A stretch of 8,929 nucleotides of DNA, from positions 1 to 8,929 of the forward strand of contig JAWLBS010000216.1 in assembly GCA_041687575.1 (NCBI GenBank), written 5' to 3'. The notes beneath the pieces are model-generated. The model had not been told where the DNA came from, did no database searches, and was given only the letters and a program-made list of their open reading frames with translations. A program made the position numbers and the translations under genes. This DNA comes from JANYLN01 sp041687575. GTDB taxonomy: Bacteria; Planctomycetota; Phycisphaerae; UBA1845; JANYLN01. This document shows positions 1-5,450 of this stretch, in pieces (within the stretch, counting starts at the first letter, position 1; each line of letters starts with the position of its first letter).

Positions 1-13
1 TCCCGTAGCAGAT

Positions 14-97
14 GCGGATGTGGCGGAATTGGCAGACGCGCTGGCTTCAGGTGCCAGTGGCCGCAAGGTCGTGGAGGTTCGAGTCCTCTCATCCGCA
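14..97 (+). tRNA. tRNA-Leu (anticodon CAG)
   Basis: A full class II tRNA cloverleaf can be folded. The acceptor stem is GCGGATG (14-20) with CATCCGC (90-96), with discriminator A97. The anticodon stem is CTGGC (41-45) with GCCAG (53-57) around loop TTCAGGT, so the anticodon at 48-50 is CAG and reads CUG leucine codons. A long variable arm follows (GGCC-GCAA-GGTC region), as expected for tRNA-Leu, then a T arm with TTCGAGT loop. CCA is not encoded. The 3' part from base 44 on is also the left attachment repeat, so the host gene was kept intact by the incoming element. No T-run follows the gene here; one is found after the right repeat. Confidence 0.97.
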
Positions 98-99
98 TT
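44..99 (+). repeat. attL: 56-bp direct repeat overlapping tRNA-Leu 3' end
   Basis: These 56 bases are identical to 8831-8886. The repeat begins in the anticodon stem of the tRNA and ends two bases past the discriminator. The bases just outside differ at both ends (G43 against T8830, G100 against T8887), so the repeat limits are exact. A tyrosine recombinase gene starts 118 bp inside it. This is the standard arrangement of a tRNA-integrated island, in which one repeat copy restores the tRNA. Confidence 0.93.
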
Positions 100-173
100 G
101 ATCGTAAGTGTGGCTGAACACACATCTTAGCGTACCTGCCGGTGGTCGGCAGAGCGGCCGTAACCGAAAAGGT

Positions 174-196
174 TGTCCGGGTAGTCTACCCGAACA
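174..196. promoter_or_regulatory. Inverted pair of 11-bp arm-type sites upstream of the integrase
   Basis: TGTCCGGGTAG (174-184) and CTACCCGAACA (186-196) face each other across one base; CGGGTA-gtc-TACCCG is a perfect inverted repeat. The same 11-bp unit recurs after the integrase and near attR. The pair lies between attL and the integrase ribosome site (GGAGG, 206-210), so a protein bound here could act both in recombination and in repressing integrase expression. Binding by integrase, by the DUF1580 protein, or by another factor cannot be told from sequence. Confidence 0.55.
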
Positions 197-217
197 AGGT
201 TTCTCGGAGGCCGTACC

Positions 218-1462
218 ATGACCGTCAGCAGGCGACCGCGCATTCCCTCTTTTCGTCGGCACAAGGCATCTGGACAAGGCTTCGTCGAATTCGACGGCAA
301 GCGGCATTACCTTGGCCGATACGAACTACCCGAAACCCGTCAAGCCTACGATACCGCCGTGGCGGAGTGGCTGAGCCGTGGCCGGCGGGCGCCTGTGGCT
401 GCCCGGCAGATCGTGATGGTGGAACTGCTGGACCGCTACTGGACTTACGCCGACGCCTACTATCGCCTCCCCGATGGCACCGCCAGCGGCGAGCAACCGG
501 GCATCAAGGCTGCCTTGGCCATCGTCCGGAGGCTGTACGGCCGGCTGCCAGCTGCCGAGTTCTCGCCTACATGCCTGAAGGCGTGCCGCGAGGCCATGAT
601 CCAGGCCGGATGGTCGCGGGTCTACTGCAATCGGTCCGTCGGGCGCATCCGCCGATGCATCAAGTGGGGCGTTGAGAATGAACTCGTTCCCGCCATGATG
701 CTGACCGCCCTTCAGGCCGTCGCCCCGCTCAAGGCCGGTCGGTGCGAGGCCCACGAGACGGACGGCATCGGTCCCGTCAGTGACGACGTGGTGGACGCGG
801 TGCTGCCGTTCCTGCCGCCAGTGGTCCGGGCAATGGTCGAATTCGGACGGCTCACCGGGGCGCGGCCGGCGGAGATATGCAAGATGCGGGTGCGGGACGT
901 AGACCGGACCGGACCGGTCTGGCAGTACCGGCCAGCGGCTCACAAGACCGCTCACCACGGCAAGACCCGGACCATCTACATCGGACCGAAGGCGCGTGCG
1001 GTGCTGACCCCCTTGCTGACGGAGAACTTCAACCTGGACGCCTACGTGTTCTCCCCGGCGGCAGCCATGCAGGAGCGCCACCCGGACCGCGCTCTGCCGG
1101 CCAAGGGGGCGGAGTGGCGCCCTGGCGACCATTACGACAGCCGCAGTTTCCTGCACGCGGTCTGGCACGCCTGCCGGCAATGCTGGCCATTGCCAGAACG
1201 TCTGCGGCGCGGCAGCCACGAGAAGATCGCCGCATGGGAAAAGCGGCTCGGACCGGAACAGGTGAAAGAGGCCACGCAATGGGAGCGACAACACAGGTTC
1301 TCGCCGAACCAGTTGCGGCACTCGTTCGCAACCAAGGTCCGCAAGGAACACGGCTTGCTGGCGGCACAGCTGTTGCTGGGGCACGCCAAGGCGGACGTGA
1401 CGCAGATCTACGCCGAAGCCGATGAATGCCGCGGCGTCGAGGTCGCGAGCAAGATCGGGTAG
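218..1462 (+). CDS. int: Site-specific tyrosine recombinase (integrase)
   Basis: This 414-residue protein should catalyse integration and excision at tRNA-Leu. The N-terminal part (about 1-60) looks like an arm-binding domain, about 65-170 is an SAM-like core-binding domain, and 185-405 is the catalytic domain. Visible catalytic residues are R216 (LTGARPAEI), a lysine in the HKTAHHGKTR segment (K243 or K249), R367 (NQLRHS), H389 (LLGH) and nucleophile Y398 (TQIYAE). The usual first histidine of HxxR is N364. A stretch of about 100 residues between the lysine segment and R367 is longer than in lambda-type enzymes. The ATG at 218 follows GGAGG at 206-210 with good spacing. Gene orientation, reading away from the tRNA, is typical of tRNA-targeting islands. 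Inverted 11-bp sites lie just upstream and another pair overlaps its stop codon. Confidence 0.95.
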   Translation: MTVSRRPRIPSFRRHKASGQGFVEFDGKRHYLGRYELPETRQAYDTAVAEWLSRGRRAPVAARQIVMVELLDRYWTYADAYYRLPDGTASGEQPGIKAALAIVRRLYGRLPAAEFSPTCLKACREAMIQAGWSRVYCNRSVGRIRRCIKWGVENELVPAMMLTALQAVAPLKAGRCEAHETDGIGPVSDDVVDAVLPFLPPVVRAMVEFGRLTGARPAEICKMRVRDVDRTGPVWQYRPAAHKTAHHGKTRTIYIGPKARAVLTPLLTENFNLDAYVFSPAAAMQERHPDRALPAKGAEWRPGDHYDSRSFLHAVWHACRQCWPLPERLRRGSHEKIAAWEKRLGPEQVKEATQWERQHRFSPNQLRHSFATKVRKEHGLLAAQLLLGHAKADVTQIYAEADECRGVEVASKIG

Positions 1463-1480
1463 ACTGTAATCATCGGGTAG
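1452..1480. promoter_or_regulatory. Direct pair of CGGGTAG sites at the integrase stop codon
   Basis: AGATCGGGTAG (1452-1462) and TCATCGGGTAG (1470-1480) are two same-direction copies sharing ATCGGGTAG, 18 bp apart. The first contains the integrase stop codon. They match the core of the sites at 174-196 and 8638-8659 but differ in the TGTT half. Their placement suggests control of the next gene or of integrase read-through. The first copy is partly constrained by coding, so its weight is lower. Confidence 0.4.
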
Positions 1481-1520
1481 TGGGCTGATCCCCCGCGAAC
1501 GGCTGGCCACGGGCACGTGT

Positions 1521-1570
1521 TCTATCCTTCACGTGTCAGTGGCCGGCTGGCCCGGCCACAAAAGGATAGA
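1521..1570 (+). promoter_or_regulatory. Inverted repeat that would hide the ribosome site of the next gene
   Basis: TCTATCCTT (1521-1529) is the exact complement of AAGGATAGA (1562-1570), which contains the ribosome site for the ATG at 1576. Inside it, GTGGCCGG (1539-1546) pairs with CCGGCCAC (1552-1559) around a 5-base loop. On RNA this forms a two-stage hairpin covering the ribosome site. It could be a translational switch, or an operator on DNA. There is no T-run, so it is not a classic terminator. CACGTGT also occurs twice here (1514-1520, 1530-1536). Confidence 0.5.
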
Positions 1571-1575
1571 GAACC

Positions 1576-2412
1576 ATGTCGAAGAAACGCAGTAACGTCA
1601 CTACGGACCTGGACGCGATAGCGCCGACCACGAAGCCAGCCGACGCAGCGGCATTCATTGCCCACTTTGTGCAAGACGCCCCGGAGACGTTTCGACGCGC
1701 CGCTGTCGTGGTGGATCCGCCCTATTACCTGCCCGTGGGTGTGCCGCTGGGGAAGCAACACCGCTGTTACCGCCGCGAAGATGCAGAGCGCGTCGGTCTT
1801 GCGGGCGACTACGACGCCGCCACCAAGCAGGACGCCGACTACGTTCGCCAGCTTGACGCCGAGGGCGCTCGGCTGGCCAAAGACGCGCGGGCCGTGGCTC
1901 TGCTGTTGGCGTCTGCTGACCCGGCACGCCCCTACGCCGATTTGCAGGCGATGGCCAGGAATCTGGAATCAAGGCCGATTGATTGGCATGGCGCTTGGCA
2001 CGCATTCTGGAGTGCGATTCCGGCCATGGACGCGGGCCAGTTGCACTATGACGCAGCGGCCGGCAAAGCAATAAAGGCAGATCCGCAGTCTGAGAAGATC
2101 GAACCGCTCACAGAGGATAAGCCCCCTCGGTATGAACCGAAAGCTGACAGCATGGAGTACAACGCCCTCAAGGCCCTTTGGGAACTTCAAGCGTTTTCGC
2201 GCGCCAAGCTGAAGTCAAGCAGGGAAATGGCACGGCATGCCGGAGGTAGCCGGGGAGATCCTGAGTATTACAAGAAGGGCGGGAGACAGCTGACAGCACA
2301 TTCTCTGGCGGAAAGCTCGCCCGGACAGAGCGGCGGATACTGGCTTACCGAAGATGGTACCCGGACAGCCAAACGCCTGTTTACAACCGCCCCCGAGCGT
2401 TCCCCCGAATGA
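1576..2412 (+). CDS. Hypothetical protein with C-terminal winged-helix-like domain
   Basis: This 278-residue soluble protein is not one I recognise as a named family. The first 190 residues are mixed charged and alanine-rich, with a helical part around 80-130 and no clear motif. From about 194 to 270 the pattern looks like a winged helix: a hydrophobic helix (NALKALWELQ), SSREMARHAG as a possible second and recognition helix, a polar stretch, then SPGQSGGYWLTEDG as a beta wing ending in a basic helix. It may be a DNA-binding regulator or an accessory replication protein acting with the primase two genes downstream. The ATG at 1576 follows AAGGAT (1562-1567). The ribosome site sits in an inverted repeat (1521-1570). 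Its last codons overlap a run of 11-bp repeats (2391-2434). Confidence 0.75.
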   Translation: MSKKRSNVTTDLDAIAPTTKPADAAAFIAHFVQDAPETFRRAAVVVDPPYYLPVGVPLGKQHRCYRREDAERVGLAGDYDAATKQDADYVRQLDAEGARLAKDARAVALLLASADPARPYADLQAMARNLESRPIDWHGAWHAFWSAIPAMDAGQLHYDAAAGKAIKADPQSEKIEPLTEDKPPRYEPKADSMEYNALKALWELQAFSRAKLKSSREMARHAGGSRGDPEYYKKGGRQLTAHSLAESSPGQSGGYWLTEDGTRTAKRLFTTAPERSPE

Positions 2413-2434
2413 TCCCCGAATAGTCCCCAATCAT
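2391..2434. repeat. Tandem CCCCGAAT-type repeats, 11-12 bp period
   Basis: The units are CCCCGAGCGT (2391), CCCCGAATGAT (2403), CCCCGAATAGT (2414) and CCCCAATCAT (2425), so the first step is 12 bp and the next two are 11 bp. They run from the end of the upstream gene across its stop into the spacer before the DUF1580-like gene. A second short repeat, CAAT(C/G)ATGCCC, is at 2428-2438 and 2460-2470. Helical phasing suggests a protein-binding array, plausibly an operator for the 2493 gene, whose product could bind it. Confidence 0.5.
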
Positions 2435-2492
2435 GCCCTGATGAAATCGCGACGACGTGCAATGATGCCCCCATGCTAATGGAGGCACGCAA

Positions 2493-2831
2493 ATGATCGA
2501 CGTTGCGAACGAATCGGTTTTTCCGTTGGGCGAGGCGGTTGCGTATTACCCGCGTAGGAACGGTCGGAAACCATCATTCAGTACGATCTGGCGGCACGCC
2601 GCCCGTGGCAGCTACGGCTGCCGCCTTGAAACCGTCCGGTTGCCATCCGGCCTGTACACGTCCCGCGAGGCGATCGCCAGGTTCATCACAGCCCTGACAG
2701 CTGCCCATGCCGCAGAACCGCTACCCCCGTCCCCGGCGCCGTCCAGGCGCGGCCGTCCGCCTCGTTCCGCCGACCAGCGGCAACGGGATATTGAACACGC
2801 CGAGCAGCGGCTGACGCGGGCAGGAATCTGA
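2493..2831 (+). CDS. DUF1580-like small DNA-binding protein, excisionase/regulator candidate
   Basis: This 112-residue protein has an N-terminal region (1-68: FPLGEAVAYYP, a basic loop, STIWRHAARG, RLETVRLPSGLYTSREAIARFI) matching my memory of DUF1580, small proteins common in planctomycete genomes and islands. The layout (helix, helix with STIWRHAARG as recognition helix, a beta hairpin LETVRLPSGLYTS, closing helix) is that of MerR/Xis/AlpA-type winged helices, so excision factor or repressor is a reasonable role. The tail (75-112) is proline-rich then basic and charged. ATG at 2493 is preceded by GGAGG (2481-2485), spacing 7. It lies between the winged-helix gene and the primase, with an 11-bp repeat array upstream. 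The family match is good; the excisionase role is inferred. Confidence 0.8.
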   Translation: MIDVANESVFPLGEAVAYYPRRNGRKPSFSTIWRHAARGSYGCRLETVRLPSGLYTSREAIARFITALTAAHAAEPLPPSPAPSRRGRPPRSADQRQRDIEHAEQRLTRAGI

Positions 2832-2885
2832 GCGCGTAAAAATGCCCCATTGGGCCGCAGACCCGCCGGGGCTGAGGATCGTTCG

Positions 2886-4703
2886 ATGATCAATCCTACC
2901 ACACATCACGACCCGGTTCAACGCATTCTGGATGCCCTAAAGGCCGCAGGCCGCAAGGTTCGGGGGACAGGCCGGGACCGCTACGAATGCCAATGCCCCG
3001 CCCACGACGACCGCCAGGCGAGCCTATCCCTGTCCCGTGGCGATGACGGCAAGGTCCTGTTGCACTGTCATGCGGGCTGCACGTTCAATGCCGTGGTCGG
3101 CGCCCTTGGACTGGCCAAGTCCGACCTACAGCCGGGCGGCAACAGTCGCAGCGACCGGGGCGAGATCGTCGCCACCTACGAGTATCACGACGAAGGCGGT
3201 GAGCTGCTGTATCAAGTGGTCCGGTTCATGCCGAAGGACTTCCGGCAGCGGCGCCCGGATGGCAGCGGCGGGTGGATCTGGAATATGCAGGGCGTGCGGC
3301 GCGTTCTGTACCGGCTACCGGACCTGTTGGAACACCCCGACGTGCCGGTCTGGATCGTCGAGGGCGAAAAAGATGCCGATGCCCTGTGGCGGTGCAACCG
3401 AGTGGCGACGTGCAACGTCGGCGGCGCCGGCAAGTGGCGGGACGAGTACAACGATCACTTACAGGGCGTGACCGCCTACATCATCGGTGACAATGACGAC
3501 GCAGGCCGCAAGCACGCGGCGGCCGTGGCCAAGCACCTGACGGGCGTGGCGGCGTCGGTGCGCATCGTGCCGATGCCCGACACGTACAGCGGGCACAACA
3601 TCAAGGACGTGAGCGACTGGCTCAACGCGGGTGGCACGGTCGAGCACCTCGAGGAAATCGCCACTACGGAATTTCCGCAGTCACCGACCACAACCACCTC
3701 GACCAGTCACGTCTTCACCCGACTGTCCGACGTACAGCCGCAGCCTGTCCGGTGGCTGTGGCCCGACCGTATCGCGTTGGGAAAGTTGACGGTGCTGGCC
3801 GGCGACCCCGGTCTAGGGAAATCGTTCTCGACCCTGGACATGACGGCGAGGATCACACAGGGCACCCCTTGGCCGGATCGGCGGGGTGAGCCGGGCTGTC
3901 CGGGCTCGGCGGTCCTGATGAATGCCGAGGATGATCTGGCCGATACGATCCGCCCGCGACTCGACGCAGCGGGAGCGGACCCGACGAAGGTTATCGCGCT
4001 GACGGGCGTGAAGACGGGCGACGGTGAGTCCGAGCGGAGTGTCACGCTGGCCGACGTTGACGCTATCGAGGGGGCCATCCGGGAGCTGCCGGACTGCCGG
4101 CTGGTTGTGGTCGATCCTGTATCGGCCTACTTGGCAGGCATCGACGGCCGCAAGAACGCGGACACACGCGGGCTACTGGCACCGCTGGCGGCGCTGGCCG
4201 GCAAGTACGGCGTGGCCGTCGTCATGGTCACGCACCTGAACAAATCCGGCGGCGCGAGGGCGCTGTACCGGGCCATGGACAGCCTCGCGTTCGTGGCGGC
4301 GGCACGGGCAGCCTATCTCGTCACGGCCGACAAAGCGGACCCGCAGCGGCGGTTGTTCCTTCCCATGAAAAACAACCTCGGGGTGGACAACAGCGGGCTC
4401 GCCTACCGGCTGATCGACGGGGCCGTGGCGTGGGAGCCGGACCCAGTGGGAACGAGTGCTGACGAGGCCCTGGCGGCTGACGCTGACCGCGAGGGCGGGC
4501 AGGCGATCAAGCACGAGTGCGCCGAATGGCTGCGGGAGCTGCTGACGCCGGGGCCGGTCGCGTCAACAGAAGTAGAGGCTGAGGCCAAGGCCGCCGGCTA
4601 CACACGGGGAACTCTGCGGCGGGCTCGCGAGCTGCTTACCATCAAGGTCTACCGGGCAACGGGAAGCACGTCGTCACCGTGGTTTTGGAGGCTCAAGGGA
4701 TAG
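2886..4703 (+). CDS. Primase-helicase replication protein (zinc finger, TOPRIM, RepA-like ATPase)
   Basis: This 605-residue protein should prime and unwind the element's own DNA. Domains in order: a CHC2-like zinc finger at 36-65 (C36, C38, H40, then HCHAGC with C61, H62, C65); a TOPRIM domain at about 153-245 with EGEKDA (159-164) and GDNDDAGR (201-208), the expected acidic residues; a RecA/RepA-type ATPase at about 290-515 with Walker A GDPGLGKS (306-313), NAEDD (346-350), Walker B LVVVD (406-410) and THLNKSGG (450-456); and a C-terminal winged-helix-like part (540-600) that could bind the origin. The frame is open upstream to a TTG at 2850, but ATG at 2886 has GAGGA at 2874-2878 with good spacing, so I start there. 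The stop codon lies inside the first of four inverted repeats that may be its origin. Confidence 0.9.
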   Translation: MINPTTHHDPVQRILDALKAAGRKVRGTGRDRYECQCPAHDDRQASLSLSRGDDGKVLLHCHAGCTFNAVVGALGLAKSDLQPGGNSRSDRGEIVATYEYHDEGGELLYQVVRFMPKDFRQRRPDGSGGWIWNMQGVRRVLYRLPDLLEHPDVPVWIVEGEKDADALWRCNRVATCNVGGAGKWRDEYNDHLQGVTAYIIGDNDDAGRKHAAAVAKHLTGVAASVRIVPMPDTYSGHNIKDVSDWLNAGGTVEHLEEIATTEFPQSPTTTTSTSHVFTRLSDVQPQPVRWLWPDRIALGKLTVLAGDPGLGKSFSTLDMTARITQGTPWPDRRGEPGCPGSAVLMNAEDDLADTIRPRLDAAGADPTKVIALTGVKTGDGESERSVTLADVDAIEGAIRELPDCRLVVVDPVSAYLAGIDGRKNADTRGLLAPLAALAGKYGVAVVMVTHLNKSGGARALYRAMDSLAFVAAARAAYLVTADKADPQRRLFLPMKNNLGVDNSGLAYRLIDGAVAWEPDPVGTSADEALAADADREGGQAIKHECAEWLRELLTPGPVASTEVEAEAKAAGYTRGTLRRARELLTIKVYRATGSTSSPWFWRLKG

Positions 4704-4852
4704 ATGCGCACCTATACCCCCAACAAAACAACATGCTCAACTTGTACAACTTGCGCATCTATAGCGTTAAGGGGTCAAGAAGGGGGTTTTCTTAACCAAA
4801 GACCAATGGCTGGGGCTATAGATGCGCAGGTTTGTGTGTTGAGCATCTATAG
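4700..4852. other. Candidate replication origin: four alternating inverted repeats in G+C-poor DNA
   Basis: ATAGATGCGCA (4700-4710), TGCGCATCTATAG (4752-4764), CTATAGATGCGCA (4816-4828) and GCATCTATAG (4843-4852) alternate in direction; the middle two are a perfect 13-bp inverted pair. Further pairs are ATGCTCAAC (4733-4741) with GTTGAGCAT (4838-4846) and GTTAAG (4766-4771) with CTTAAC (4791-4796). CAACTTG occurs twice 10 bp apart (4738, 4748). By hand count 4711-4815 is about 47% G+C, against about 73% in a 60-base sample of the preceding gene. Iteron-like repeats plus low melting energy right after the primase-helicase gene fit an origin. A promoter/operator region for the operon starting at 4873 is the main alternative, and both may be true. 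Confidence 0.55.
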
Positions 4853-4872
4853 GCCGAATCGAGGGTGATTCG

Positions 4873-5148
4873 ATGGCACGACGGGAAGTGATTCAGAAGG
4901 CGATGGCCAAGTATCGGGCGACCGAACGCGACCGCCTGTTCGCGTGGCTTGACGATGCCTTGGAACGCGAGGGCATGCGATTCCTCGACGGCGACGAACG
5001 GGAAGAAGCGGCCCTGGCCCTGGCGTGCGGGTGCCTGCCCTACGATGCGCCGTCCGCACCGGCGGGGCCGGCTGGTCCTGACGACGACGTTCTGACGGTG
5101 GGCGAGATCCTGAAACAGCACGGGGTGTGCGAGCGGTGCGAGGGCTGA
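4873..5148 (+). CDS. Hypothetical protein, 91 residues, first gene of cargo operon
   Basis: I do not recognise this acidic, helical protein. Residues 1-60 look like two or three helices rich in Arg, Glu and Ala (VIQKAMAKYRATERDRLFAWLDDALEREG). A proline/glycine linker (APSAPAGPAGP) separates them from a short C-terminal helix ending VGEILKQHGVCERCEG, with a CxxC four residues from the end. ATG at 4873 follows GAGGG (4861-4865). It is the first gene after the repeat-rich region 4700-4852, which probably carries its promoter. The next gene starts 2 bp after its stop, so the two are likely co-translated. Confidence 0.7.
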   Translation: MARREVIQKAMAKYRATERDRLFAWLDDALEREGMRFLDGDEREEAALALACGCLPYDAPSAPAGPAGPDDDVLTVGEILKQHGVCERCEG

Positions 5149-5150
5149 CG

Positions 5151-5447
5151 ATGACCGACCGCGAACAGATCATCGCCGGCAGCTTCCAGGCGTTCGCCAA
5201 GATCCGGCGGCAGGATCAGGACGCAATCGCGGCGGCGTGGATCGGCCGCGACCTGGAGCACGCCGGGCAGCCGGGGCTGACGCCGGATGAGCGGCGGCTT
5301 GTCGCGGCTTGTGTGTCGTGCGGCTGGTGGACCCCCTACGACTGGCAGGACGGCGGCGGTGACGACTTCGACCGACTGCCGAGCGTGGCGGACCGCATCC
5401 GTGAGGCGGCGGGGCAGGGGCAGCAGGACAACCTATTCGAGGGCTGA
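5151..5447 (+). CDS. Hypothetical protein, 98 residues, with QDNLF at its C-terminus
   Basis: No family is recognised. The protein is mostly helical (EQIIAGSFQAFAKIRRQDQDAIAAAWI, TPDERRLVAACVSCGW), with aromatic WWTPYDW in the middle and an acidic, glycine-rich loop. It ends GQGQQDNLFEG; QDNLF fits the relaxed sliding-clamp-binding pentapeptide Q-x-x-L-F, and a flexible C-terminal position is usual for such motifs. That could bring it to the replication machinery, but short motifs arise by chance. I choose ATG 5151, 2 bp after the previous stop and with GAGGG at 5140-5144, over an in-frame GTG at 5127 that overlaps the upstream gene. The next gene begins 3 bp after its stop. Confidence 0.7.
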   Translation: MTDREQIIAGSFQAFAKIRRQDQDAIAAAWIGRDLEHAGQPGLTPDERRLVAACVSCGWWTPYDWQDGGGDDFDRLPSVADRIREAAGQGQQDNLFEG

Positions 5448-5450
5448 GCG

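Noticed and set aside
326..332. A further CTACCCG copy inside the integrase gene
   Set aside because: It matches only the seven-base core, is alone, and is fixed by the coding sequence; about one chance copy is expected in a window of this size.
326..1516. Minus-strand open frame of 396 codons opposite the integrase
   Set aside because: The + strand frame has all tyrosine recombinase residues; this is a composition shadow.
4777..4793. AAGAA-G-run-TTTTCTT as a terminator after the primase gene
   Set aside because: The stem is short and A/T only, and the element lies inside the repeat array; the T-run is too short to call a terminator.
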